Assembly (NCBI RefSeq): GCF_022317005.1
Contig: NZ_CP081006.1
Coordinates: 2,790,001-2,854,000 of the forward strand
DNA: 64,000 bases
DNA from: Mycobacterium sp. IDR2000157661
GTDB taxonomy: Bacteria; Actinomycetota; Actinomycetes; Mycobacteriales; Mycobacteriaceae
Reading direction: 5' to 3'
The number at the start of each line of letters is the position of its first letter. Position 1 is the stretch's first letter. The position numbers and the translations under genes are program-made. This document shows, one piece after another, positions 8,294 through 17,834 of this stretch. The notes below the pieces were generated by a model. It was not told the DNA's origin. It saw nothing but the letters and a program-made list of their open reading frames with translations, and searched no databases.

Positions 8294-10105
8294 ATGAGCG
8301 ACGACAAGTCGGGGACTCGCAGCAGCGTCGGGCTGCTGGACATCGCGAGCCAGGTACCGGGCCTGATCAAGGATGTGCCGACGATTCTGCGCGGCGTGAT
8401 CACCGGCTTCGGCGCACGACCGTCGGGCAAGACATCGATCGGCAAGGTCTTCCAGGAGCGCGCTGCAGACCATGCCGACAAGGTCTTCCTCAAGTTCGAG
8501 GACCGCGAGCTCACTTACCGCGAGGCCAACGAGACGGTCAATCGCTACGCCGCGGTACTCGCCGACCGTGGTGTCGGCCACGGTGACGTCGTCGGCATCA
8601 TGCTGCGCAACTCACCCGAGCCGGTGTTGCTGATGCTGGCCGCCGTCAAATGCGGGGCGATCTCGGGGATGCTGAACTACCACCAGCGCGGCGACGTCCT
8701 CGAACACAGCCTCGGGCTGTTGGACGCCAAGGTGCTCGTCGCCGATCCTGACTTCGTCGATGCGATCAACGAGTGCGGGGCTGACACCTCCGGCCTGATC
8801 ACTCTCGACGAGTTCCACCGGCAGGCCGAGACCGCGCCTGCCGAGAACCCGAAGAGCGCCAGCGCGGTGCTGGCCAAGGACAAGGCGTTCTACATCTTCA
8901 CGTCCGGAACCACCGGCATGCCGAAGGCGAGCGTGATGACGCACTACCGGTGGTTGCGCGCGCTGGCCGGCTTCGGCGGCCTGGGAATGCGGCTCAACAG
9001 TGGCGACACGCTGTACTGCTGCCTGCCGCTGTACCACAACAACGCGTTGACGGTCGCGTTGTCGGCGGTGCTGAACTCGGGTGCGAGCCTCGCGCTGGGT
9101 AAGTCATTCTCGGCATCGAAGTTCTGGGATGACGTCATCCGCCACGACGCCACCGCATTCGTCTACATCGGCGAAATCTGCACGTACCTGCTCAACCAGC
9201 CGGAGAAGGACACCGACCGCAAGCACCGGGTGCGCGTGATCGGCGGCAACGGCCTGCGCCCGGCGATCTGGGACGACTTCACCGAACGCTTCGGGATCGA
9301 CCGGGTCTGCGAGTTCTACGCCGCCAGCGAAGGCAACACCGCGTTCGTCAACTTCTTCAACCTCGACAAGACCACCGGCATCTGCCCGACGCCGGTCGCC
9401 TTCGTCGAATACGACCCCGACAGCGGCGACCCCGTGCGCGACGACGAGGGCCGCGTGAAGAAGGTCCGCAACGGCGAACCCGGGCTGCTGCTGTCCAAGG
9501 TGAGCAACTTCCAACCGTTCGACGGCTACACCGACGAGAAGGCCAGCGAGAAGAAGCTGGTGCGTGACGCCTTCAAGAAGGGCGACGTCTGGTTCAACAC
9601 CGGCGACCTGATGCGCTCGCAGGGCTTCGGCCACGCAGCCTTCACCGACCGCCTCGGCGACACGTTCCGGTGGAAGGGCGAGAACGTCGCCACCACCGAG
9701 GTCGAGGCGGCCATCTCCGCCGACAGCCAGGTCGAGGAGGCCACGGTGTTCGGTGTCGAGGTCGAGGGCGCCGGCGGCAGGGCGGGCATGGCCGCCATCC
9801 AGCTCAAGGAGGGCCAGGAGTTCGACGGCAAGGCCCTGGCCAAGGCCGCCTACGACAAGCTGCCCCCGTACGCGGTGCCGCTGTTCGTGCGGGTGGTCGA
9901 GGAACTGGCGCACACCTCGACCTTCAAGAGCCAGAAGGGCGACCTGCGCAAGGAGGGTTACGGCGGCAGCAGCGGCGAGGGCGACGAAGACGCCGACGAG
10001 ATCACGGACCCGATCTATGTGCTGTCGGGCCGCGACGAGGGCTACGTCGAGTTCTACGACGACTATCTGAAAGAGGTCGCCGAGGGCAAGAAGCCCAAGA
10101 ACTAG
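8294..10105 (+). CDS. fadD6: Very-long-chain fatty acyl-CoA synthetase FadD6
   Basis: 603-residue ANL-superfamily enzyme that activates fatty acids to acyl-CoA with ATP. It carries the P-loop FIFTSGTTGMPKAS (about 202-215), the A5-type YAASEGNTAF segment and the GDLMR motif (TGDLMRSQGFGHAAFTDR). The FATP/very-long-chain subfamily is indicated by YIGEICTYLLNQP. M. tuberculosis FadD6 is similar in length and position. The ATG at 8294 has gggagga eight or so bases upstream. An inverted repeat follows immediately after the stop. Confidence 0.93.
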   Translation: MSDDKSGTRSSVGLLDIASQVPGLIKDVPTILRGVITGFGARPSGKTSIGKVFQERAADHADKVFLKFEDRELTYREANETVNRYAAVLADRGVGHGDVVGIMLRNSPEPVLLMLAAVKCGAISGMLNYHQRGDVLEHSLGLLDAKVLVADPDFVDAINECGADTSGLITLDEFHRQAETAPAENPKSASAVLAKDKAFYIFTSGTTGMPKASVMTHYRWLRALAGFGGLGMRLNSGDTLYCCLPLYHNNALTVALSAVLNSGASLALGKSFSASKFWDDVIRHDATAFVYIGEICTYLLNQPEKDTDRKHRVRVIGGNGLRPAIWDDFTERFGIDRVCEFYAASEGNTAFVNFFNLDKTTGICPTPVAFVEYDPDSGDPVRDDEGRVKKVRNGEPGLLLSKVSNFQPFDGYTDEKASEKKLVRDAFKKGDVWFNTGDLMRSQGFGHAAFTDRLGDTFRWKGENVATTEVEAAISADSQVEEATVFGVEVEGAGGRAGMAAIQLKEGQEFDGKALAKAAYDKLPPYAVPLFVRVVEELAHTSTFKSQKGDLRKEGYGGSSGEGDEDADEITDPIYVLSGRDEGYVEFYDDYLKEVAEGKKPKN

Positions 10106-10156
10106 CGATTCGGGCGTGAAAGCGTGCGCTCACCGCACGAAATCGCGCCCGAATCG
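10106..10156. terminator. Long inverted repeat between fadD6 and folP2
   Basis: Perfect 11-base arms (cgattcgggcg at 10106-10116, cgcccgaatcg at 10146-10156) start at the base after the fadD6 stop. A nested inner stem pairs gtgcg (10124-10128) with cgcac (10134-10138). No T tract follows. It could be a mycobacterial-type terminator or attenuator for fadD6, or a dispersed repeat. Its position argues against using the GTG at 10124 as the folP2 start. Confidence 0.6.
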
Positions 10157-10177
10157 TCCGACCGTAGCCTGGAAAGC

Positions 10178-11062
10178 GTGAAGACGTTCTCGGGCCGATT
10201 CCTAGGCCGGCCCGTTGCCGGCGAACGAGCGCTGATCATGGCGATCGTGAACCGGACACCGGACTCGTTCTACGACCGCGGCGCGGCGTTCACCGACGAC
10301 GCCGCCAAGTCCGCCGCGCACCGGGTGATCGCCGAGGGCGCCGACGTGGTCGATGTGGGCGGGGTCAAGGCCGGTCCCGGCGGCATCGTCGACGTCGACG
10401 AAGAGGTCGCCAGGGTCGTGCCGTTCATCGAGTGGTTGCGCGACACCTACCCCGATCAGTTGATCAGCGTGGACACCTGGCGGGCTGCCGTGGCCAAGCA
10501 GGCGTGCGCGGCGGGCGCCGACCTGATCAACGACACGTGGGGCGGCCACGATCCGGCGTTGGCCGAGGTGGCCGCCGAGTTCGGCGCGGGACTGGTCTGC
10601 TCCCACACCGGCGGAGCACTTCCACGCACCCGCCCGTTCCGGGTCAACTACGGCATCGCCGAGCGCGGCGTGGTCGACGACGTGATCGCCGAAGTCACCG
10701 CGGCGGCCGAGCGGGCGGTTGCTGCGGGGGTGGCCCGCGACGCGGTGCTGATCGACCCGACGCACGATTTCGGCAAGAACACTTACCACGGTCTTAGTTT
10801 GTTGCGCCATGTGAAAGAGCTTGTAAAAACTGGATGGCCGGTCTTGATGGCGCTGAGTAACAAGGACTTCGTCGGGGAAACTCTGGGTGTGGGTTTGACC
10901 GAACGCCTGGAAGGCACCCTGGCGGCTACCGCGTTGGCGGCCGCCGACGGCGCCTCGATGTTCCGGGTGCACGAGGTCGGACCGACTCGGCGCGTGCTCG
11001 AGATGGTCGCGTCGATCCAGGGCGGGCGTCCGCCGACACGCACCGTGAGGGGACTGGCATGA
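10178..11062 (+). CDS. folP2: Dihydropteroate synthase paralogue FolP2
   Basis: TIM-barrel DHPS-family protein, 294 residues from the GTG at 10178. Family segments are seen: IMAIVNRTPDSFYDRG, DVVDVGGVKAGPG, ISVDTWRA, LINDTWGG and LIDPTHDFGKN. Canonical DHPS joins pterin pyrophosphate and p-aminobenzoate. FolP2 proteins keep the fold, but the M. tuberculosis paralogue is reported to lack clear DHPS activity, so the true substrate is uncertain. An upstream GTG at 10124 would add 18 residues encoded inside the inverted repeat, so I reject it. The last codons overlap gpgS (ATGA), which suggests translational coupling with the methylglucose-lipopolysaccharide gene. Confidence 0.9.
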   Translation: MKTFSGRFLGRPVAGERALIMAIVNRTPDSFYDRGAAFTDDAAKSAAHRVIAEGADVVDVGGVKAGPGGIVDVDEEVARVVPFIEWLRDTYPDQLISVDTWRAAVAKQACAAGADLINDTWGGHDPALAEVAAEFGAGLVCSHTGGALPRTRPFRVNYGIAERGVVDDVIAEVTAAAERAVAAGVARDAVLIDPTHDFGKNTYHGLSLLRHVKELVKTGWPVLMALSNKDFVGETLGVGLTERLEGTLAATALAAADGASMFRVHEVGPTRRVLEMVASIQGGRPPTRTVRGLA

Positions 11063-12009
11063 CACTCACTCCGGAACTGCCGGGCACAGAGGTCCGCACC
11101 GCGCGATGGCTGACCGACCACAGCTGGAGCCGCCCGTCGTGGACCATCGGCGAACTCGAGGCGGCCAAGCGGGGCCGCGCCGTATCGGTGGTGCTGCCCG
11201 CACTGAACGAGGAGGAGACGGTCGGCAGCGTCGTCGAGACCATCACGCCGTTGCTCGGCGGCCTGGTCGACGAGCTGATCGTGCTCGACTCCGGATCGAC
11301 CGACGACACCGAGATCCGCGCGCTGGCCGCAGGCGCCCGCGTGATCAGCCGCGAGGTCGCGTTGCCCGAGGTGGAGCCGCAGCCCGGGAAGGGTGAGGTG
11401 CTGTGGCGCTCGCTGGCCGCGACCACCGGCGACATCGTCGTCTTCGTCGACTCGGACCTGATCGACCCGGACCCGATGTTCGTGCCCAAGCTCGTCGGTC
11501 CGCTGCTGACCACCGAGGGCGTGCACCTGGTGAAGGGGTTCTACCGGCGACCGTTGAAGGTCAGCGGCAGTGAAGACGCCAACGGCGGCGGACGCGTCAC
11601 CGAACTGGTGGCCCGACCGCTGCTCTCGTCGCTGCGCCCGGAGCTCGGCTGCATCCTGCAGCCGCTGGGCGGTGAGTACGCCGGCACCCGCGAACTGCTC
11701 ACCGCCGTCCCCTTCGCGCCGGGCTACGGCGTGGAGATCGGGCTGCTTATCGACGCCTACGACCGCCTAGGCCTGGATGCGATCGCGCAGGTGAACCTCG
11801 GCGTCCGCACGCACCGCAACCGTCCCCTGACTGAACTCGCCACGATGAGCAGACAGGTCATCGCCACGCTGCTGTCGCGCTGTGGAGTGCCCGACTCGGG
11901 CACCGGTCTCACCCAATTCTTCGCCGACGGCGACGACTACACCCCGCTTACGTCGTCGGTGTCGCTGGCCGACCGGCCGCCGATGGTGACCCTGCGCCCG
12001 CGCGGGTAG
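11059..12009 (+). CDS. gpgS: Glucosyl-3-phosphoglycerate synthase GpgS
   Basis: GT81-family transferase, 316 residues, that makes glucosyl-3-phosphoglycerate from NDP-glucose and 3-phosphoglycerate, the first step of methylglucose lipopolysaccharide. The GT-A nucleotide-binding start VSVVLPALNEEET (about 43-55), the LDSGSTDDT segment, and the metal-binding VDSDLIDP (DxD type) are clear, as is GYGVEIGLLIDAY further on. M. tuberculosis GpgS (Rv1208) has the same neighbours. The four-base overlap with folP2 is conserved-looking operon structure. Confidence 0.95.
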   Translation: MTLTPELPGTEVRTARWLTDHSWSRPSWTIGELEAAKRGRAVSVVLPALNEEETVGSVVETITPLLGGLVDELIVLDSGSTDDTEIRALAAGARVISREVALPEVEPQPGKGEVLWRSLAATTGDIVVFVDSDLIDPDPMFVPKLVGPLLTTEGVHLVKGFYRRPLKVSGSEDANGGGRVTELVARPLLSSLRPELGCILQPLGGEYAGTRELLTAVPFAPGYGVEIGLLIDAYDRLGLDAIAQVNLGVRTHRNRPLTELATMSRQVIATLLSRCGVPDSGTGLTQFFADGDDYTPLTSSVSLADRPPMVTLRPRG

Positions 12010-12058
12010 CCGTCGTCCGGCGCACCCGCTGTCGGTGCGCTGAGGCAGTATCGAGGGC

Positions 12059-12427
12059 GTGGCCCTGGTTCTGCTCTATCTGGTCGTGCTGGTTCTCATC
12101 GCCGTCGTGCTGTTCGCGGTCGGCAGTGTGGTGTTCGGCCGCGGTGAGCCGCTTCCGCCGCTGCCCCGCGACACCACCGCCACGGTGCTGCCCGCTTCGG
12201 GTGTGACCGGCGCCGACGTCGAGGCGGTCAAGTTCACCCAGACCCTGCGCGGTTACAAGACCAGCGAGGTCGACTGGGTGCTCGACCGGCTCGGCCAGGA
12301 ACTCGACCAGTTGCGCGGTCAGCTGGCGACCTTGCGCGCCACCTACGGCGCCGACGACGAGGGCGCCGACGCGGTGAGCGAAGGTGGTGCGCACGCCCTG
12401 CCGTCGGCGGAGCGGGACGAGCCATGA
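12059..12427 (+). CDS. Small membrane-anchored DivIVA-domain protein
   Basis: 122 residues: one N-terminal transmembrane helix (LVLLYLVVLVLIAVVLFAVG, about 3-22), a short Pro-rich linker, then a DivIVA-type motif (FTQTLRGYKTSEVDWVLDRL, about 60-79) and a short coiled coil. DivIVA domains recognise membrane curvature or polar assemblies in actinobacteria; the exact role of this Rv1209-type protein is not known to me. GTG start. It overlaps the downstream glycosylase gene by four bases. Confidence 0.85.
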   Translation: MALVLLYLVVLVLIAVVLFAVGSVVFGRGEPLPPLPRDTTATVLPASGVTGADVEAVKFTQTLRGYKTSEVDWVLDRLGQELDQLRGQLATLRATYGADDEGADAVSEGGAHALPSAERDEP

Positions 12428-13017
12428 CCGACGGCCGCGTGCGCTGCGCCTGGATCGACGAATCCCGGCTGGCTCCTAAGGATTTCACCCTCTATCGCGA
12501 TTACCACGACACCGAGTGGGGACGGCCGCTGCGCGACTCGGTTGCGCTGTTCGAGCGAATCAGCCTGGAGGCTTTCCAAAGCGGACTGTCCTGGCTGATC
12601 ATCCTGCGCAAACGGGACAACTTCCGGCGCGCGTTCGACGGCTTCGACGTCGAACGCGTCGCCCGCTACACCGACCGTGACGTGGAGCGGTTGATGGCCG
12701 ACACCGGAATCGTGCGCAACCGCGCAAAGATCGACGCCACCATCACCAACGCGCGCGCGGTCGTCGACCTCTCCGACACCGGGGTCGACCTGGCCGAGCT
12801 GTTGTGGTCATTCGCCCCCGACGCACGCCCGCGGCCCGTCGACATGGCTCATGTTCCGGCCGTCACGACGGAGTCGACCGCGATGGCCAAGGAACTCAAA
12901 CGCCGCGGGTTCCGCTTCGTCGGGCCGACGACCGCCTACGCGCTGATGCAGGCCACCGGGATGGTCGACGACCACACCGCCGACTGCTGGGTCCCGGCGG
13001 CTGAACAGGGGCGCTGA
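12424..13017 (+). CDS. tag: DNA-3-methyladenine glycosylase I
   Basis: 197-residue base-excision glycosylase removing 3-methyladenine. Family blocks are visible: the N-terminal RCAWIDE, YHDTEWGRPLRDS (about 28-40), LFERISLEAFQSGLSW and FVGPTTAYALMQATGMVDDH with the C-terminal His/Cys region (DDHTADCW) that helps bind zinc in this family. It overlaps the DivIVA-domain gene (ATGA) and is the Rv1210 counterpart. Confidence 0.93.
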   Translation: MTDGRVRCAWIDESRLAPKDFTLYRDYHDTEWGRPLRDSVALFERISLEAFQSGLSWLIILRKRDNFRRAFDGFDVERVARYTDRDVERLMADTGIVRNRAKIDATITNARAVVDLSDTGVDLAELLWSFAPDARPRPVDMAHVPAVTTESTAMAKELKRRGFRFVGPTTAYALMQATGMVDDHTADCWVPAAEQGR

Positions 13018-13170
13018 TCGAGGGCCATAGCCGGGTCTGTGCACACTGAACGGCCCGGATAGGGAACAATAGACGAAGTTCAGTACCAGTTCAGTGCCGG
13101 CAGCTGTCAACGAGTGGGCAGCCCGGCCCCGATCGGGCCCGCGGGCCGGCTCATGTGGGAGGAGCACTCG

Positions 13171-13338
13171 ATGGCGGCGATGAAGCCCCGGACCGGCGAC
13201 GGTCCGCTGGAAGCAACCAAGGAGGGGCGCGGCATCGTGATGCGGGTACCACTGGAAGGCGGCGGGCGGCTGGTAGTCGAGCTGACCCCCGATGAGGCCG
13301 CGGCGCTCGGGGATGAACTGAAGAACGTCACCAGCTGA
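13171..13338 (+). CDS. DUF3117 small protein
   Basis: 55 residues, MAAMKPRTGDGPLEATKEG...ELTPDEAAALGDELKNVTS, a highly conserved actinobacterial small-protein family (Rv1211 type) of unknown function. The ATG at 13171 is chosen because gggaggag lies six bases upstream; longer starts back to 13114 would run through that ribosome-binding site. It converges on glgM with a seven-base gap. Upstream 13018-13170 holds the direct repeat agttcagt (13076 onwards) and an AT-richer acaatag that may be a promoter element. Confidence 0.9.
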   Translation: MAAMKPRTGDGPLEATKEGRGIVMRVPLEGGGRLVVELTPDEAAALGDELKNVTS

Positions 13339-13345
13339 GACGGCG

Positions 13346-14512
13346 CTACGCGCAGACCTCGCGGTAGATTTGAAGGGTCTGCTCGGCGATGTGTGCCCAG
13401 GAGAACTCCTCGATGCACCGCTGTCGCCCGGCCTCACCGAACTGCCTCGCCGTGTGCGGGTCGGCCACCAGTTCGTTGACCGCCCCGGCGAGGCTCATCT
13501 CGTAGGTCGTCGGGTCGCTCGCGTCGTAGTGCACCAACCGCCCGGTCTGCCTGTCCGCCACCACCTCTGGGATGCCGCCGACGTCGGAGGCCACCACCGC
13601 TGTCGCGCAGGCCATCGCCTCCAGATTGACGATCCCGAGCGGTTCGTACACCGATGGACAGACGAAAACCGCTGCGGCTGAGAGAATTTCGCGTATTTTG
13701 CCGATCGGCAGCATCTCGCGTACCCAGAACACACCGGTGCGGGCCCGGGCCAGCTGCTGCACGGCTTCCGACACCTCCGCGGCGATCTCTGGGGTGTCCG
13801 GTGCTCCCGCGCACAGCACCAGCTGTGCCTCCGGTGCGAAGTGGTGCGCCGCGGCGACCAAATGCGCGACGCCCTTCTGGCGGGTGATGCGTCCGACGAA
13901 CGCCACCACGGGGCGCGCCGGGTCGACACCGAGCTCGGCCAGCACCGATTCGCCCGGGTCCGCGGGCGGCGCCGGGAACCAGACATCGGTGTCTATTCCG
14001 TTGCGCACCACGTGTACCCGGTCGGGGTCGAGTTCGGGGTAGGCGTGCAGCACGTCGCGGCGCATCCCCGAACTGACCGCGATGACAGCGGCCGCGGCCT
14101 CCACGGCGGTCTTCTCGACCCACAGCGACAACCGGTATCCGCCGCCGAGCTGTTCGGCCTTCCACGGCCGCATCGGCTCCAACGAGTGCGCGGTCAGCAC
14201 ATGCGGCACGTCGTAGAGCAATGCGGCCAGGTGACCGGCCATCCCGGTGTACCAGGTGTGCGAATGGACGACCGTGGCCTGCGAGGACCCGTAGACCATG
14301 TTCAGGTCCGCCGACAGCGTCGACAGCGCGGGATTGGCACCCACCAGCGCCGGGTCGGGCGGGTGCACGTACGCGTCGGGCCGGGGTGCGCCCATACAGT
14401 GCACGTCGACCTTGCACAGGTGGCGCAACTGGGCGACGAGTTCGGTTACGTGGACGCCTGCGCCGCCGTAGACCTCGGGCGGATACTCCCGGGTCATCAT
14501 CGCCACCCGCAT
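13346..14512 (-). CDS. glgM: Alpha-maltose-1-phosphate synthase GlgM (GT4)
   Basis: 388-residue GT4 glycosyltransferase annotated as GlgA in older genomes (Rv1212c). It transfers glucose from ADP-glucose to glucose-1-phosphate to form maltose-1-phosphate for the GlgE pathway. The N-terminal MMTREYPPEVYGGAGVHV (GGxG donor loop) and the C-terminal CPSVYEPLGIVNLEAMACAT (EX7E-type motif) are present, as is VVAFVGRITRQKG. It is transcribed divergently from glgC, which supplies ADP-glucose; the two share a 124-bp intergenic region. Confidence 0.93.
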   Translation of the reverse strand: MRVAMMTREYPPEVYGGAGVHVTELVAQLRHLCKVDVHCMGAPRPDAYVHPPDPALVGANPALSTLSADLNMVYGSSQATVVHSHTWYTGMAGHLAALLYDVPHVLTAHSLEPMRPWKAEQLGGGYRLSLWVEKTAVEAAAAVIAVSSGMRRDVLHAYPELDPDRVHVVRNGIDTDVWFPAPPADPGESVLAELGVDPARPVVAFVGRITRQKGVAHLVAAAHHFAPEAQLVLCAGAPDTPEIAAEVSEAVQQLARARTGVFWVREMLPIGKIREILSAAAVFVCPSVYEPLGIVNLEAMACATAVVASDVGGIPEVVADRQTGRLVHYDASDPTTYEMSLAGAVNELVADPHTARQFGEAGRQRCIEEFSWAHIAEQTLQIYREVCA

Positions 14513-14636
14513 GGTGACGACGGTATCGGAACCCGGCTTGTTTCATGCCCTCCGGCTGGGATACCCAACAGCCGAAATGCTTGATAGAGCGTGCGAATGG
14601 CTAGCCGCGCGCTGGGTCGGCCGATAGGTTGAGGTC
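14513..14636. promoter_or_regulatory. Divergent glgM/glgC promoter region
   Basis: 124 bp between the starts of two opposite genes must hold both promoters. A possible glgC -10 (tagggt-like gataggtt at about 14623-14630) lies only a few bases before the ATG, which would give a very short or absent leader. No convincing -35 or operator palindrome was found by eye. Confidence 0.5.
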
Positions 14637-15851
14637 ATGAGGGAATTGCCACACGTGCTGGGAATTGTCCTGGCCGGCGGGGAGGGCAAGCGCCTTTACC
14701 CGCTGACGGCCGACCGAGCCAAGCCGGCGGTTCCCTTCGGCGGCGCGTATCGGCTGATCGACTTCGTGCTGTCGAACCTGGTCAATGCGCGCTACTTGCG
14801 CATCTGCGTGCTCACCCAGTACAAGTCGCATTCGCTGGACCGCCACATTTCACAGAACTGGCGGCTTTCCGGGCTTGCCGGCGAGTACATCACCCCGGTT
14901 CCTGCGCAGCAGCGGCTAGGCCCGCGCTGGTACACCGGGTCCGCCGATGCGATCTACCAGTCGATGAACCTCATCTACGACGAGGATCCCGACTACATCG
15001 TCGTGTTCGGCGCCGACCACGTCTATCGCATGGACCCCGAACAGATGGTCCAGTTCCACATCGAGAGCGGCGCCGGGGCGACGGTTGCGGGCATCCGGGT
15101 GCCGCGCGCGGAGGCCACCGCATTCGGCTGCATCGACTCCGACGAGTCCGGGCGTATCCGCAGCTTCATCGAGAAGCCCGCCGATCCGCCGGGAACGCCC
15201 GACGACCCGGAGCAGACGTTCGCGTCGATGGGTAACTACATCTTCACCACAAAGGTGCTCATCGACGCGATCCGCGCCGACGCCGAGGACGACGATTCCG
15301 ATCACGACATGGGCGGCGACATCATCCCGCGCCTGGTGTCCGACGGCATGGCCGCGGTGTACGACTTCAACAACAACGAGGTTCCCGGCGCCACCGAACG
15401 CGACCACGGCTACTGGCGCGACGTGGGCACCCTCGACGCCTTCTACGACGCCCACATGGACCTGGTGTCCGTGCACCCGGTGTTCAATCTCTACAACAAG
15501 CGCTGGCCCATCCGCGGTGAGGCGGAGATGCTCGCCCCGGCCAAGTTCGTCAACGGGGGGTCGGCGCAGGAGTCGGTGGTCGGCGCGGGCAGCATCGTCT
15601 CGGCGGCCTCGGTGCGCAACTCCGTGCTCTCGTCGAACGTGGTGGTCGACGACGGCGCGATCGTCGAGGGCAGCGTGATCATGCCGGGCGTGCGGATCGG
15701 GCGCGGCGCGGTGGTGCGCCACGCCATCCTGGACAAGAACGTCGTCGTGGGTCCGGGGGAGATGGTCGGCGTGGACCTCGACAAGGACCGGGAGCGGTTC
15801 GCGATCAGCGCGGGCGGCGTCGTCGCGGTGGGCAAGGGCGTCTGGATTTAG
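14637..15851 (+). CDS. glgC: Glucose-1-phosphate adenylyltransferase GlgC
   Basis: Makes ADP-glucose from ATP and glucose-1-phosphate, the committed step for glycogen/alpha-glucan and maltose-1-phosphate. 404 residues, the same length as the M. tuberculosis enzyme. The nucleotidyltransferase signature [21 protein letters not shown] starts at residue 14. The substrate loop [10 protein letters not shown] and FIEKP follow, and the C-terminal third is a left-handed beta-helix (hexapeptide-like [20 protein letters not shown]). Its stop overlaps the converging DUF4126 gene by four bases. Confidence 0.96.
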   Translation: MRELPHVLGIVLAGGEGKRLYPLTADRAKPAVPFGGAYRLIDFVLSNLVNARYLRICVLTQYKSHSLDRHISQNWRLSGLAGEYITPVPAQQRLGPRWYTGSADAIYQSMNLIYDEDPDYIVVFGADHVYRMDPEQMVQFHIESGAGATVAGIRVPRAEATAFGCIDSDESGRIRSFIEKPADPPGTPDDPEQTFASMGNYIFTTKVLIDAIRADAEDDDSDHDMGGDIIPRLVSDGMAAVYDFNNNEVPGATERDHGYWRDVGTLDAFYDAHMDLVSVHPVFNLYNKRWPIRGEAEMLAPAKFVNGGSAQESVVGAGSIVSAASVRNSVLSSNVVVDDGAIVEGSVIMPGVRIGRGAVVRHAILDKNVVVGPGEMVGVDLDKDRERFAISAGGVVAVGKGVWI

Positions 15852-16426
15852 CCCGCTCGCGTCCGGCGGCGGCGCAGCAGACGGTACGTCAACCAGCCGA
15901 GTATCAGGACGGCCACCAGCACCAAGGCCGGCAGCAGGATCGCCAGCACAACCAGACCCACGCTGGTGGCATCTTCGGCCGTACTGAGCACGGGCGCGGC
16001 CAGACCGCCGGTGGCGACGTTGGCGGCCGGGCGGGCCGCCGACTTGGCCAGCGACACCACCAACGCCACCACGACGCCGATGACGACCGGTACCCACTGG
16101 CCCGACTGTGTGAACGCGCCCGGGTCGGTCACCGCCGTCGTCTGCGCCCCGGCGCCCGACCCGAACACTATGCCGCCGGCCGTCGGGCGGACGAAGGTCT
16201 GGATCGTGTCGTTGACGCTGTCGAGGGCGGGCACCTTGTCGGCGACGATCTCGACGAGCAGCAGGGCCCCGACGATCGTCATGACCCAGCCGTTCTCCAG
16301 CCACGCCCACATCGAGGGCAACGTGACCAGATCGGTGAACCGCGACAGCAGACCCAGCGCCAGCAACGGGATGTAGGCGTTGAGTCCCGCCGCGGTCGCC
16401 AGCCCGAGGCCGGTCAGCAGTTCCAC
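15848..16426 (-). CDS. DUF4126 integral membrane protein
   Basis: 192 residues with about four to five hydrophobic segments ([20 protein letters not shown] near 8-27; [22 protein letters not shown] near 48-69; [16 protein letters not shown] near 114-129; [21 protein letters not shown] near 158-178). The [10 protein letters not shown] and [11 protein letters not shown] signatures fit DUF4126. Function unknown. The tail [11 protein letters not shown] is basic. It converges on glgC and is separated from the HNH gene by only 26 bp. Confidence 0.85.
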   Translation of the reverse strand: MELLTGLGLATAAGLNAYIPLLALGLLSRFTDLVTLPSMWAWLENGWVMTIVGALLLVEIVADKVPALDSVNDTIQTFVRPTAGGIVFGSGAGAQTTAVTDPGAFTQSGQWVPVVIGVVVALVVSLAKSAARPAANVATGGLAAPVLSTAEDATSVGLVVLAILLPALVLVAVLILGWLTYRLLRRRRTRAG

Positions 16427-16452
16427 GGGTCAAGTATGCGGCGGCCTTGCGA

Positions 16453-17736
16453 TCAGGCGGCGTCGCGCCAGGCCAGGTTGTCGGCGAAGGCGATCTCGAG
16501 AGTGCTCGCCGGCGATCGTGGCGAGCCGGGCAGGGGTGGCGCCTTTGATCGGTGGCGGGTGCCGGTCGGCGTGGTGACTTCAGAATTGTGGGCGCCGTCC
16601 TCCCTGCGCCGGGTGACGACCTGCCAGCCCGCGGCTTCCTTGGCGTAGTTGCAGGCTTCGCACTTGCCGACACCGTTGAGCTCATTGGTTTCCCCGCCCC
16701 CGGCGTGCGGAGCGGCGTGGTCGGTATGTCGGATCGGGGCGTCGCAGTATGGCGTGCGGCATGTGTCGTCGCGCAGGGCGATGAACTTCGCGAGGGCCTT
16801 CGGGAACCGTCGAGCCCGTGACTCCATGGTGACCAGCGCGCCGGACGACGGGTGCCGATAGAGCCTTCGCAGCGTGGCCCTGGAGCGATGGTCGCCGATC
16901 GCTCCGCTGGCCAATCGGCGGGCGACCGCGGCGGGGATGGGACCGTAACCGGGCACCCGTGCGGGGGTCGAGTCGCCGCCGAGCAATGACTCGTCGGTGA
17001 TGACGAGGTCGACCGCGACTGGTACCGGAACGTCGGCCGGTTGGCCGGTAATGCGTTCGAACACCGTGTCGGCCATCACCTGACCGTGCCCCCGGTGGTC
17101 GAACGTCGTGTCGGCAGCGCGCTTGAGCGCGGCATAGACCGACACGCCCTGCGTCATGGGCAGCAGCACCGTCACGTAGGCCATGGTGTCGGGCGCGGGC
17201 CGGATCGTCACGGTGCGCTCGCGTTCGGCGCGGACGGCACGGTCGACAACTGCTTGTGGGTCGAGTCGATAGGCGATGGCTTTCGCATCCGCAGCGATTC
17301 GCTTGTCGCCTTTGCCTTCAAGTTCGGATTGGTCAGCGCACAGTTCAGCGTCGAGCTTCCCGCGGTCTTCGACGGTCAAGCAGGCCGACTCGCGCACGAT
17401 CCTGGTGGCCCGCCATTCGGAGAGCGCTCCGGCTTCCAAGGCCGCCAGTGTGTGGGGCATCTCGTAGACGAGGGCGCGGGCGAAGCCCAGATGACGACCG
17501 CCTCTGTTGGGCGAATCGTGGCGGGCCAGGGCGACTTCGGCGGCAAGACCGCGGCCCCGTTTGGCGGCGGGCACACCGTCGGCCGCCTCGCGGGCGCGCC
17601 GCCTCTGATCGAGTGCCGCGGTGAGCCTGGCCTGCCCGGCCGCGGCGACGGACTTGAAATGCTCGAGTTCGGCGATGCCGTTCACCAGCGTCGCCTCGTC
17701 GGCGTCAGTGTCGATCGGCGCCAGTGTGTCGAACAT
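16453..17736 (-). CDS. DUF222/HNH endonuclease-like protein (13E12 repeat family)
   Basis: 427 residues from the ATG at 17736; the frame stays open far upstream, but only this start gives a typical 13E12/REP13E12 N-terminus (MFDTLAPIDTD). The DUF222 helical domain fills most of the protein. The C-terminal HNH region has CRTPYCDAPIRHTDHAAPH, GGGETNELNG and CEACNYAKEA, with Cys pairs for zinc and an H-N core. The family is multicopy in mycobacteria and often marks recombinational insertions; it is absent from this position in M. tuberculosis as I recall. Nuclease activity is not established for most members. Confidence 0.87.
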   Translation of the reverse strand: MFDTLAPIDTDADEATLVNGIAELEHFKSVAAAGQARLTAALDQRRRAREAADGVPAAKRGRGLAAEVALARHDSPNRGGRHLGFARALVYEMPHTLAALEAGALSEWRATRIVRESACLTVEDRGKLDAELCADQSELEGKGDKRIAADAKAIAYRLDPQAVVDRAVRAERERTVTIRPAPDTMAYVTVLLPMTQGVSVYAALKRAADTTFDHRGHGQVMADTVFERITGQPADVPVPVAVDLVITDESLLGGDSTPARVPGYGPIPAAVARRLASGAIGDHRSRATLRRLYRHPSSGALVTMESRARRFPKALAKFIALRDDTCRTPYCDAPIRHTDHAAPHAGGGETNELNGVGKCEACNYAKEAAGWQVVTRRREDGAHNSEVTTPTGTRHRSKAPPLPGSPRSPASTLEIAFADNLAWRDAA

Positions 17737-17834
17737 GTGTGCGAGTCTAGCGGGCAGGGGTGACAATCCCCGGACGAGCGTCGACGTGCACCAAGGCAAG
17801 GCCGAACGCGCGAATGCAGGCCGGACGACCCGTC

